Source of the DNA: an uncultured Lutibacter sp.
Lineage (GTDB): Bacteria > Bacteroidota > Bacteroidia > Flavobacteriales > Flavobacteriaceae
Length of the DNA stretch: 64,000 nucleotides
Assembly: GCF_947495725.1 (NCBI RefSeq)
Contig: NZ_CANLZZ010000003.1
Location: 176,341 to 240,340, forward strand
Direction of reading: 5' to 3'
Shown here: positions 25,188-34,059 of the stretch, one piece after another
Layout of the letters: each line of letters begins with the position of its first letter
Numbering within the stretch: the stretch's first letter is position 1
Made by a program: the position numbers and the translations under genes
Notes under the pieces: model-generated
Told to the model about the DNA's origin: nothing
Database searches by the model: none
The model's input: only the letters and a program-made list of their open reading frames with translations

Positions 25188-26156
25188 ATGAGTAAGCATT
25201 CAACTATTTTTTCTAGAAGAGAGTTTTCTAAACTTTCTGCAATGGGACTTGCAGCTATTCCCTTAATGTCTTTTAAAAATGTATTAAATACAACAGAATC
25301 GTCATCACAAGATCAACTAAATGTTCATTTATTCTCAAAACATCTACAGTTTTTAGATTATAACGATATGTCTGCTGCTGCAGCTGAAATGGGTTTTAAT
25401 GGTTTAGATTTAACAGTACGACCAAAAGGACATGTATTGCCTGAAAATGTAAAGGATGATTTACCAAAAGCCGTAGAAGCTATGAAAAAAAATGGTCTTG
25501 CCCCAAAAATGATGTCAACCAATGTTTGGGATGCTAAAAATATAGTACAAAAGACGGTTTTAGAAACGGCAAGCAAATTAGGTTTTACCAATTACCGTAC
25601 AGATTGGTTAAAGTACCCTGAAGATACACCAATTACTGAAAGTCAAGCTTTATATGGAAAGCAATCACGAGATTTAGAAATTCTAAATGAAAAACTAAAA
25701 CTTATTGGTGGGTATCAAAATAATTCAGGTAAAAATGTAGGCGCTCCTGTTTGGGATCTTCTTCCTATTTTAGAAGCAACAGAAGGAAAATATATGGGAA
25801 GTCAATATGATATTAGACATGCTGTAATTGAAGGTGGTGAATGTTGGGAACTTGGATTAAGACGCATTAAACCGTTTATTAATTCTATTGTAATAAAAGA
25901 TGTTAAATGGGGAATTATAAATGGAAAATGGCAGCCAATAAATGTTCCTTTAGGTGAAGGTATGGTAGATTTTAATCGCTATTTTTCTTTACTAAAAAAA
26001 TACAAAATTAACGTTCCTGTTTCTCTTCACGTTGAGTATGATTTAGGTGGTGCTGAAAAAGGAAATAAGAAAATAACTATTAATGAGAAAAAGGTTTTCA
26101 AAAGCATTAAAAAAGACTTAATGTTTATAAAAGAAGCTTGGAAAAATGCCGAATAG
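25188..26156 (+). CDS. Tat-exported TIM-barrel (sugar phosphate isomerase/epimerase-like) protein
   Basis: This 322-residue protein opens with a twin-arginine signal (SRREFSKL at residues 9-16 followed by a hydrophobic stretch) so it is folded before export. The mature part is an AP-endonuclease-2-type TIM barrel: AAEMGFNGLDLTVRPKGHVL near the start, GSQYDIRHAV and HVEYDLGG later, giving His and Glu/Asp metal ligands. Such proteins in Bacteroidetes are usually placed with sugar catabolism. No sugar operon is adjacent here; it lies between the broken TolC gene and the TIR/caspase cluster. Confidence 0.87.
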   Translation: MSKHSTIFSRREFSKLSAMGLAAIPLMSFKNVLNTTESSSQDQLNVHLFSKHLQFLDYNDMSAAAAEMGFNGLDLTVRPKGHVLPENVKDDLPKAVEAMKKNGLAPKMMSTNVWDAKNIVQKTVLETASKLGFTNYRTDWLKYPEDTPITESQALYGKQSRDLEILNEKLKLIGGYQNNSGKNVGAPVWDLLPILEATEGKYMGSQYDIRHAVIEGGECWELGLRRIKPFINSIVIKDVKWGIINGKWQPINVPLGEGMVDFNRYFSLLKKYKINVPVSLHVEYDLGGAEKGNKKITINEKKVFKSIKKDLMFIKEAWKNAE

Positions 26157-26260
26157 TATCTCTAAAGACAGAGCAATACTGCATAGTTATCCTCTCAATA
26201 AAAAATTTCCAAAGAATTTTGCAAAAATTAAGTTTACTAATAGTTATCTCTTTTTAAAAA

Positions 26261-27757
26261 TCAACTTAACGCTTTATTCAATAAAATATCCATAATATAT
26301 TGAGTTTCTTTATTGTTTTCTTTTTTTACTTCAAAAATAGTAGCAATTGGATTTTCTATTCCTATGTTTGGAGAACTCGTTTCTAAAGTTTCATATTTAC
26401 GTTCAATAGTGCTTTTTATTAATGGAATAGTATTTTCATATCCTATAAAAAGAATTCGATTTAAAGCTGTTTTATTTAGCAATAGATTAACCTCAAATTC
26501 ACAGCCTTTATTCTTTTCTGAAAACCCACGCAAATCCATTAAAACAACACTTGCTGTTTTAACCAAAGTATCTACAGTTAATTGCCAAGTATTATCGTAA
26601 CAAGAAATTGGTGTTTCTTTAAAAGTTCCATCTAATTTAACCGGCTTTTTGTTTAATCTGTCTAATTCTTTTTGCAACGCATCTGAGTTTTTTACAAAAT
26701 TACGTTTCATTCCTCTTACACTTGCTATTATAAATATAATGGCTCCAATTAACATTAGCGCAATAAAACCTCCAAATAGTTCATTTCCGTCCATATTATT
26801 TTCTAACTGCGTGTAAAATAAAAATACAATTATTATAAACACAGGAAAGGTTCGCTTAAAATTTCGTTTCCAGTAAACTTTATAAAATGATGGATCTGCA
26901 ACTGTAAAGTAGGAACCAAAATGTTTCCAAAATTTGGCTAATTGAGAAAAAGTAAATAACGAAGTTTTTTTAATTAAAAATACTCGAAGTATTAATAGCA
27001 TTATATTCGGTTGCTTTCTAGCTTTTTTATTTAAACGATAAACCATAAATATATGAAAGATAATTGCAAATAACATTGGCAATCCTTCGGAAAACAAACC
27101 AATACTTAAATCTAATAAACATTCAAATAAGGCAATTAGAAACAATGATAAAGAAATTAAAAACTTCCATTTAGATTGAAAAACAGCAAAAATAAATTTC
27201 CATAAAGGAGCAATTACATCAAATACCCCATTTTTATAGGCTGTAAATTGATGTCTGTAACCTATTTGCCCTAAGCTTGCCCATATTAAAAATAAAAGAA
27301 CAAATAACCAAAATGACATAGCAATAGAATCTGTTAAAATAAAACTGTCCGAAAATGCAATTGCGCCAGCAATAGCATATACTGCTATAATTAAAAGATC
27401 TGTAGTATATTGAAATATCATCATTTTTTTAGCACGTTCTACCAACGTTTTACGATGAGTTGCAATTTCTGTAATATCTGATTCGGAATTAAAATGTTCA
27501 AAAGATAGTTTTTGGTTGTTTTTAATTTCATTAGCTGAGTTTTCAATATTAGAACTTTTGTCCACCTTAGATGATTTTGTCATCATCCATCTATTCATAA
27601 ACCGAACAAGAATAAATCGAGAAAAATAAGCAATAATGGTTGCAACAATAATAATACCTAACCGATTTGTTAAATTGGACATAGGATCATTTTGTACTAT
27701 TGTTAAGATTATGTTTTTATAAAACAGGAAAATCTTAATTAAATTTGAAGTAAACAT
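26261..27757 (-). CDS. Multi-spanning membrane protein with conserved cytoplasmic C-terminal domain
   Basis: This 498-residue protein has roughly eight hydrophobic segments in residues 30-345 and a soluble C-terminal domain (about 370-498). That domain has WQLTVDTLVKTASVVLMDLR followed by GFSEKNKGCEFEVNLLL and RILFIGYENT, an alternating strand-helix pattern like a Rossmann-type fold. I recall the MDLRGFS...N.GC.FE pattern from other uncharacterised bacterial membrane proteins. It is the last gene of the TIR/caspase operon, 81 bases after the TIR gene with a similar leader sequence. Membrane effector or sensor are both possible; no function is assigned. Confidence 0.7.
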   Translation of the reverse strand: MFTSNLIKIFLFYKNIILTIVQNDPMSNLTNRLGIIIVATIIAYFSRFILVRFMNRWMMTKSSKVDKSSNIENSANEIKNNQKLSFEHFNSESDITEIATHRKTLVERAKKMMIFQYTTDLLIIAVYAIAGAIAFSDSFILTDSIAMSFWLFVLLFLIWASLGQIGYRHQFTAYKNGVFDVIAPLWKFIFAVFQSKWKFLISLSLFLIALFECLLDLSIGLFSEGLPMLFAIIFHIFMVYRLNKKARKQPNIMLLILRVFLIKKTSLFTFSQLAKFWKHFGSYFTVADPSFYKVYWKRNFKRTFPVFIIIVFLFYTQLENNMDGNELFGGFIALMLIGAIIFIIASVRGMKRNFVKNSDALQKELDRLNKKPVKLDGTFKETPISCYDNTWQLTVDTLVKTASVVLMDLRGFSEKNKGCEFEVNLLLNKTALNRILFIGYENTIPLIKSTIERKYETLETSSPNIGIENPIATIFEVKKENNKETQYIMDILLNKALS

Positions 27758-27760
27758 AGC

Positions 27761-27776
27761 AAATGATTTTAGTTAG
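27761..27776 (-). repeat. Leader repeat copy 1 before the membrane protein gene
   Basis: Minus strand CTAACTAAAATCATTT, 3 bases before the start codon. It matches 15 of 16 bases at 29057-29072 before the TIR gene, and similarity continues further upstream in looser form. Confidence 0.5.
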
Positions 27777-27838
27777 TGATAGTTAATTGTTATATAATCA
27801 ATGTTTTAAATAGAAAAACTTATTTTAAAAATTGAGTG

Positions 27839-29053
27839 TTAAAATGAAACCTGAATCCAATATGAAGTTCCACTTTGTAAAACTTGTTTCACTTTAAAAA
27901 ATTCATCTTTTTTAGATGTATGAACATTAATACCAAATTTTGGTGTACCATATGGTCCTTTATGAATATTTCGAGCTGTTTTGGCAACTATTAAATCCCC
28001 TACTTTTGGAATTACAACACTTTCATTCTCGAAAATGGTGAAATATAGTTCGCCATTTGAAGAAGAAAATTGCACAAACCCATTAGAAACAAAAAAATTA
28101 TCTAAATTTCCAAGAGCTTCTTTATAAAAAATTCCTTCTTTTTTATAATCCTTGATGTAATTTAAATAATCGGTTACTGTATTTCTTTTTACAACTCTTT
28201 CCCATTCTTTTTCTTCATCTGCAACATTTTGTAAAACGCTTATTAAACCATTTATTTCATCCACATGTTCACATTCAGAATAGTTTGCTAAATGATTTTG
28301 AAAATCTTCAATACTAATTCCTTCTTTAATTTTATCCCAATCTTCAACATCAGAAACAACTTCTTCTTCTGTTATAGCAGTTTCTTCTGGTGTAATAGCG
28401 GTCTCTTCAATAATAATAGTAGGTTCTTCAATTGAATTAGCAGTTTCTATTGGTGTATCTTTTACAATTTCTTCTGAATTATTTTCAATAATAAAATACG
28501 CAACAACAGCAGCAAGTATTACTCCCGAAATATATTTTAGTAGGCGCAATCTTTTTGACTTATTACCAAATTCTTTTGCAACACCTGGCCTTTCAATTTT
28601 TTCAGAAATTTTATCATTCAATTCTGGAGCCTCTTTTTTTAAAATTGGTTTTTTTTCTACAATATCATTATCCGAATTTAAACTTAAAGCTCTCAGAAGT
28701 AACGCCATACTCCTTTCTTCTTCTAAGTGAAAATCTAAATGCTGAATTCGTCTTAGTCTAAATGGTACATTGCATTCTTCAATTTTAATTGGAATAACAC
28801 GCTTATTTTCTTCTAAAGCGTAAGAAATTTCATCCATTACGTTGTTAGATTCAACAGAGTTTTTAGATAAAATAAGTAAAACATCCTGACAAGTTTGTAA
28901 AGCGGATTCTATAGAATCATCCCAAAGACCACCAGGTTTTATTTGCTTATCAAGCCATAAATTGGCTCCGGCATCCCGTAAACTCTTAATAAATTTTGTT
29001 ACAAAAGCTGAGTCTTTCCGAGAATAACTAATAAAAATAGTATTCGTAGACAT
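27839..29053 (-). CDS. TIR-domain membrane protein with C-terminal SH3-like domain
   Basis: This 404-residue protein starts with a TIR domain (TIR_2 type, residues 4-125): FISYSRKDSAFV, WLDKQIKPGGLWDDSI, and E75 in NVMDEISYAL at the place of the catalytic glutamate of NAD-cleaving TIR domains. A membrane helix (about 172-190) follows, then an acidic linker rich in Glu and Thr, two W-started helical repeats (from W239 and W284, pattern W..I/V...F/Y..Y...Y), and a C-terminal SH3-like segment (VGDLIVAKTARNIHKGP ... SGTSYWIQVSF). The order places the TIR domain in the cytoplasm. It is the fourth gene of the caspase operon. Confidence 0.88.
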   Translation of the reverse strand: MSTNTIFISYSRKDSAFVTKFIKSLRDAGANLWLDKQIKPGGLWDDSIESALQTCQDVLLILSKNSVESNNVMDEISYALEENKRVIPIKIEECNVPFRLRRIQHLDFHLEEERSMALLLRALSLNSDNDIVEKKPILKKEAPELNDKISEKIERPGVAKEFGNKSKRLRLLKYISGVILAAVVAYFIIENNSEEIVKDTPIETANSIEEPTIIIEETAITPEETAITEEEVVSDVEDWDKIKEGISIEDFQNHLANYSECEHVDEINGLISVLQNVADEEKEWERVVKRNTVTDYLNYIKDYKKEGIFYKEALGNLDNFFVSNGFVQFSSSNGELYFTIFENESVVIPKVGDLIVAKTARNIHKGPYGTPKFGINVHTSKKDEFFKVKQVLQSGTSYWIQVSF

Positions 29054-29056
29054 ATT

Positions 29057-29072
29057 AAATAATTTTAGTTAG
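29057..29072 (-). repeat. Leader repeat copy 2 before the TIR gene
   Basis: Minus strand CTAACTAAAATTATTT, 3 bases before the start codon of the TIR gene. Partner of the copy at 27761-27776. The small membrane gene at 31935 has a weaker version (CTAACTAACTAAATTAT). Confidence 0.5.
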
Positions 29073-29146
29073 CAATAGTAGTTAATTATCTAACAACCAA
29101 TATAGTAAAATTTATCCAGACTATTTTAAATGTTTTTTTTCCTGGA

Positions 29147-31366
29147 TTACACTAAAAAACTTTCATGTAAAAACTTGATAAAATCATCATTAGGATTGTC
29201 AGTATTCATTAAACATGTATATGCTTTATAAGCATTTGTATGCATCGATATTTTCTCTCTTATTCCTGACATTTCAGCTGCTTTAGTATAATACTCTTTT
29301 GAAACATCTAGGTTATCTAAATACAAATTGGCTTCAGCAATTGTTGCGTACTTCCATAAATTATTTCTACAAGCATTTGCTGCTTCTAAAGCCTGATTTG
29401 CATATTTTAGCATTTCTGTTTCATTTCCATTTACAACAATACTTAAAAAAGCGAGATTTATGGCTTGGTAATAAACTTGATTTAAATTGTTTGTTTTAAT
29501 ACCAATTTCCAAGCCTTTATTGTAATAATTAAAAGCTCGATCACCATCTTCCTTTAAATAATTTAATAGATATGAACGCTTATATCTTCCCCCAATAATC
29601 CCCAACAGATCTCCATTTTCCTTTGCTAATGGGTGATTTGTTAATATTTCTAGGGCCTCTTCCTTTCTATCCATTCCTTCTAAACTAAATATAAGTTGTC
29701 TTAAACCATTTATATCTAATGAATTAGAAATTGGTAATAATTTTTTAACAACTACATCATATTTACCCAGTGCTATATTTATTTCTTCCTTATTTGTATA
29801 TTTATTATAAAAATCATTATTTGTTAAAGTGTTTATAATTAACGCATAACAATCGTTATTTTCATCTGTTGGTTTAACCATAGATAAATGATTTCCAGAT
29901 ATGGTTTCGCAATAATCTTGTGAAAATGATCCAAAACTTGAAGCAATATTTACATATTCATCATCTGTTGCTGCTGCAACTTTTAATTTAAATGGATACT
30001 TATTTTTAAACAGAGTATCCCATTCATTTCTTAATGAAACTATAAAATTTCCAGTACTACTTAATTCTTGGTATTTATTATTCCATAATTTGGTTAATTG
30101 TGAAGCTTCTATACCAAAGTTAGGCGTTCCCAATAAAATTAAATGTGAAATTTTGCTTCTAAAATCTTCACTTAAATTAATAATAACTTTTTGAGCAATT
30201 AAACCACCTAAGCTATGTGAAACAATTGCAATTCGGTCGTATTTCTCAAATTTATGTTTAAAAGAAGTAACTAAATAATTTGAAATTTTATCAATATCTG
30301 TTATTGCTCCCCAAATATCTTTACCAAATTCTGGATTTACATAAGGTGAATAACCTAATGGTTTCATATCCCAACCATTCATTCTTTCATCCTTCATCAA
30401 TAATTCAGGTATAATACCAAAAGTTTCGGCTGCTTCACCTGAAAAACCATGAACAAAAAGTAATAAATTATTAGATCCTTCTGTTTCTCTATAAGATGTA
30501 ACAACTTCTTTTAATTCTTTACTATCAACTTTTTCTGGTTTATTAATTGTATCGAAAGAAAACTTATCTCTAATTTCTTTAGGAACATAACTAAGTGTAA
30601 AATTATCGTACAATTGAAGGTTTACATAAGGATTTTGCTGAATGCCCAATTGTTTTGCTATTCGAGGAACTTCCGTTTGAACATAGCCTGAAACATCATA
30701 AATTCTAATAAAAGGTTCTTCAAAATGAGATTTATATTTACCTTTAATTGCATTAACCAAACACTTAGTAAAAATACTATTTTCTCCTTTTGGTTGATAT
30801 GATAATTGATCTTCTCTACAAGATGATATTATAGAAACTCCTCTTTCATTATCTATTCTTTGCCCTAAACCATCTGCTACATCATCGTTATCTATAGTTA
30901 TCCCTGATTTGCTTTCAACTTTATTATCATCATTAAAAAAAACATTTTTTGTCATACCCGCAGCATGACAACAATCTAAAAAGAAAATAAGTCGTTTAGA
31001 TTTTAATCCATTTAATTTATCCTTTAACTCCTTAGCACTTACCCAAGTTTTAGGCGCCATATCTGCTGTACCTATCATACCATAAGGTTGAATATGGTAT
31101 TGACCTAGGCCGTAACCTCCGTGACCTGTGTAATATAAAAACACAGAAGAATCTTCATTGGTCATTTCTTGTAGTTTATCAAATGCATCTAAAATTCCCT
31201 TTCTGGTAGACTCTTTTCCTTTTACAAAAATAATATTGTCGGGATTGTAACACGCCAAATTTTCATCAATTAATAAGTCATAAACAGCCTTGGCATCTAT
31301 TAAAGTATCTAATTTAACATCCTCTACACCTATTATAAGTGCATATGCATTGCTTAATTTTGTCAT
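29147..31366 (-). CDS. Caspase-like protease fused to an alpha/beta hydrolase and TPR-like tail
   Basis: This 739-residue protein joins three modules. Residues 1-265 are a Peptidase C14 caspase-like domain with catalytic H82 (YYTGHGG) and C133 (FFLDCCHAAG) and the later SSCREDQLSYQPKGENSIFT loop. Residues about 298-520 are an alpha/beta hydrolase of lipase or esterase type: oxyanion motif FVHGF, nucleophile S385 in SHSLGG, and LLGTPNFG. The rest is helical and TPR-like (RAFNYYNKGLEIGIK, YATIAEANLYLD). There is no signal peptide. The neighbours are membrane proteins with TIR and TPR domains, so a regulated proteolytic or lipolytic effector is plausible. Both active sites look intact. Confidence 0.9.
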   Translation of the reverse strand: MTKLSNAYALIIGVEDVKLDTLIDAKAVYDLLIDENLACYNPDNIIFVKGKESTRKGILDAFDKLQEMTNEDSSVFLYYTGHGGYGLGQYHIQPYGMIGTADMAPKTWVSAKELKDKLNGLKSKRLIFFLDCCHAAGMTKNVFFNDDNKVESKSGITIDNDDVADGLGQRIDNERGVSIISSCREDQLSYQPKGENSIFTKCLVNAIKGKYKSHFEEPFIRIYDVSGYVQTEVPRIAKQLGIQQNPYVNLQLYDNFTLSYVPKEIRDKFSFDTINKPEKVDSKELKEVVTSYRETEGSNNLLLFVHGFSGEAAETFGIIPELLMKDERMNGWDMKPLGYSPYVNPEFGKDIWGAITDIDKISNYLVTSFKHKFEKYDRIAIVSHSLGGLIAQKVIINLSEDFRSKISHLILLGTPNFGIEASQLTKLWNNKYQELSSTGNFIVSLRNEWDTLFKNKYPFKLKVAAATDDEYVNIASSFGSFSQDYCETISGNHLSMVKPTDENNDCYALIINTLTNNDFYNKYTNKEEINIALGKYDVVVKKLLPISNSLDINGLRQLIFSLEGMDRKEEALEILTNHPLAKENGDLLGIIGGRYKRSYLLNYLKEDGDRAFNYYNKGLEIGIKTNNLNQVYYQAINLAFLSIVVNGNETEMLKYANQALEAANACRNNLWKYATIAEANLYLDNLDVSKEYYTKAAEMSGIREKISMHTNAYKAYTCLMNTDNPNDDFIKFLHESFLV

Positions 31367-31371
31367 AACTA

Positions 31372-31935
31372 TTACTTTTTAAGGTTATTAAATAAAAGAA
31401 GTACTTTATTTACTTGTGCTTGGCTAATTGATTTATCGCTTGCCGCGGTTAAATCAATTAAAGTTTTAAATAATTTTGCTTTTTGTACAGTAATAGCATT
31501 TACCATTAACAATTCATTTATAAGATTACTACCTGATTTATTGATTGTAGTAATATTATTTTCTTGTGATTTTATAAAAATTAGATGGTTTATAGAATCT
31601 CTAATATTAAGTATTTGCTGGTATGGAGTTTTAGGAATTTCAGGTTCTATTTTTTCATCAATTTGAATACCTGATTTTGCAATTAAAGGATCTTCTGAAG
31701 CTGGTAAAAAATCTTCAATTGCATTGTCTATTTGTTGATCAAATTTTAATGAAATACCTGTTGAAGTTGCATCAATTCCACTTAATTTTTCCATTATATT
31801 TGAAAAATGCTTTCTAAAAACAATAAATATAATTAGTATGGTAATGGGCCAAATTAGATGTTCAATTACTTTACTTATAAAATCTAAATTGGTTAAAACC
31901 TTGCTTATTTCTTGCGAAGAATCTTGAATAGCCAT
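31372..31935 (-). CDS. Small single-span membrane protein
   Basis: This 187-residue protein has one hydrophobic segment (residues about 24-42, VIEHLIWPITILIIFIVF) and a mainly helical cytoplasmic tail with the motif KLSGIDATSTGISLKFDQQI. I recall similar small proteins (WP...FR..L..L beginning) near TIR and other conflict genes, but no function is known. It lies between the TPR membrane gene (26-base gap) and the caspase gene (5-base gap). Confidence 0.7.
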   Translation of the reverse strand: MAIQDSSQEISKVLTNLDFISKVIEHLIWPITILIIFIVFRKHFSNIMEKLSGIDATSTGISLKFDQQIDNAIEDFLPASEDPLIAKSGIQIDEKIEPEIPKTPYQQILNIRDSINHLIFIKSQENNITTINKSGSNLINELLMVNAITVQKAKLFKTLIDLTAASDKSISQAQVNKVLLLFNNLKK

Positions 31936-31961
31936 TTTTTATAATTTAGTTAGTTAGTTTG

Positions 31962-33950
31962 TTAATGCCAAAAAGTTAGTATCTCTTCAAATTTTTCATC
32001 TTCAAAATATGAAATGAATAATGGATCGTTTAAATATGTAGTTGGGGTATACAAATTTCCTTGAGAAACTGCTTTTAATAAATGTTTTACTACTTCATCT
32101 TTTTCGCCCGTAACTGCAAAATACTGGGCTATCGCATATTCTATATTACCGTAATTATAAGCTGAAGGTAATTGTTTAAGCTTCTCTATTATTAGCTCAG
32201 ATTCAGTTACTTTACCTAGTTTAAAATTACAACTTGCTAGTTTCGATAAAATATTTACATTGTCAGGTTTTTTAATAAGTTCTTGTTGAAACATATTAGC
32301 AGCGTTGCTATAATCTTCAGTAAAAAAGTAAGCTAATGCCAAGTTTCCATCTTCATTATTTTCTTTGCAACTTTCAATAAGCTTATTAAAATAGTTGTTC
32401 GCTTTTTCTTTTAAATTTAGTAATAAATATTCTTTTCCAATGTGTAAATATAAATTTTGAATATCTTTTGTGGAAATTGAAAACTCAATGTTTGAAATAA
32501 ATTCTTCAACTTTTTTATCGTTTCTAGAACGAATATATGCCGTTAACAAAGTTCTTTTTAACTTCACTTTATCAATTTTATCATTAATATCAATCAACAA
32601 TTCTATGGCAGTATTATAATTACCCAATTCAATTTCGGATAAAGCTTTTACATAAATTCTGTATTCGCAATATGTACAATTTTCAACATCCATTCCTTTC
32701 ATAGAAATTTCTTCAAAAATAGGATTGATATCTTCTGGTTTATTAACAAATTGAAGAGCTATTGTCATAAAACTGGAGTTTGATAACAAGTCAAAAGGAG
32801 TTATATCATATTCTTTTTTGGAGCAGCTATAAACTTTATTGTTATTTCCTTTTAACAGTGCCTCATACATATTAAGTAAATTCAGTTGCCTATTATTTGT
32901 ATATGATGTTGGTGTAATTAATTTCCTTAAAGAATCGGATTTTTTAAAATCTCCAACATTATAATAATAAGCTACTTTTAATACTTTTGGTTCAAAATAA
33001 TCTTCATCGGCCTCTATCGATTTGTTTAGAAGTTCTATATACAAATTAGAATTAGAAATATTTTCTTTTGCATCTATTAAATATTTAAAAGCTTCATATT
33101 TAGGTGGTGATTCTACTTGTAAATTCGAATTTTCACTGTTTTCAGAAATTAGAAAGCCTAATATAAGTTGCGTTAATTTCTCTATACATTCAAGTGGGGA
33201 TTCTGAATCACATTCAACTAGTTTAAACGAAATTAGTTGGATATTTTTAGCTCCGTCAGTTATGGATCCTTGAAATAATAACTTTTCATTTTTTAAATAA
33301 AAATTACCCGAAATTAATTTACCAGCACTAAAATATTCCTTAATTATTCGTTCATTATCAAGCGGTTTTAGATTTGTAGAAGTGTTTATTAAACCTACAT
33401 AATCATCAACAATTTCAGGTGAAATTACTTGACCAACATTGTTTTCCGTAATTCTATGAATTACCCAATCTGCGGTCATTTTACTAACAATATCATATTT
33501 TTTATCGCCAGTATTATTTCCAAATTTTAAAACAGCAATTTTATCATTAGTTTCAATGTTTTGAACTACTTTTTTATCATTAAAATTATTATTTATAATT
33601 AGAGAAGCTATTAAAAGAGAGATAATGGAAACTATTAACAATATTAAAAAATACATTTTTTGAAAAGGACTATTTCTCAATGCTTTTTTAACCAAATTAC
33701 CATCTTCATTCAAAGTCATTTCTTTATAATCTAAATGTCTCAAATGAAATTTCCACACCAAAAAACCACTAATAGGAAATCCAATTAAAGCAAGGATAAG
33801 AAAAAAAGATACGGATTTATGAGGCAATCCTAATGGCTCCCAAATTACCGCTATAACTTGAAGAAGCACCCAACAAGATACTATATAAATAGATAGTTTT
33901 TTAAAAACTTCTTTATCGTGACATTCCCTTATAAATTTTTTAAAATTCAT
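31962..33950 (-). CDS. TPR membrane protein with TolB-like segment
   Basis: This 662-residue protein begins with a short amphipathic segment and a paired membrane region (FKKLSIYIVSCWVLLQVIAV ... FFLILALIGFPISGFLVWKF) like the N-terminus of many bacterial TPR and adenylate-cyclase-associated proteins, then another membrane helix (about 95-118). A TolB-like domain follows (KIAVLKFGNNTGDKKYDIVS). From about residue 265 to the end it is tetratricopeptide-type helical repeats. It is the first gene of the five-gene operon and could be a membrane scaffold or sensor. No catalytic motif is seen. Confidence 0.78.
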   Translation of the reverse strand: MNFKKFIRECHDKEVFKKLSIYIVSCWVLLQVIAVIWEPLGLPHKSVSFFLILALIGFPISGFLVWKFHLRHLDYKEMTLNEDGNLVKKALRNSPFQKMYFLILLIVSIISLLIASLIINNNFNDKKVVQNIETNDKIAVLKFGNNTGDKKYDIVSKMTADWVIHRITENNVGQVISPEIVDDYVGLINTSTNLKPLDNERIIKEYFSAGKLISGNFYLKNEKLLFQGSITDGAKNIQLISFKLVECDSESPLECIEKLTQLILGFLISENSENSNLQVESPPKYEAFKYLIDAKENISNSNLYIELLNKSIEADEDYFEPKVLKVAYYYNVGDFKKSDSLRKLITPTSYTNNRQLNLLNMYEALLKGNNNKVYSCSKKEYDITPFDLLSNSSFMTIALQFVNKPEDINPIFEEISMKGMDVENCTYCEYRIYVKALSEIELGNYNTAIELLIDINDKIDKVKLKRTLLTAYIRSRNDKKVEEFISNIEFSISTKDIQNLYLHIGKEYLLLNLKEKANNYFNKLIESCKENNEDGNLALAYFFTEDYSNAANMFQQELIKKPDNVNILSKLASCNFKLGKVTESELIIEKLKQLPSAYNYGNIEYAIAQYFAVTGEKDEVVKHLLKAVSQGNLYTPTTYLNDPLFISYFEDEKFEEILTFWH

Positions 33951-34059
33951 ATATTTTAATCATATATATACATTAAACACTTAATATCAATGTCTTATTC
34001 TTAGGAAAAGTAATTAATTTTTATTAATATAGTATAATATTAATTAAAAAAATTATGAT

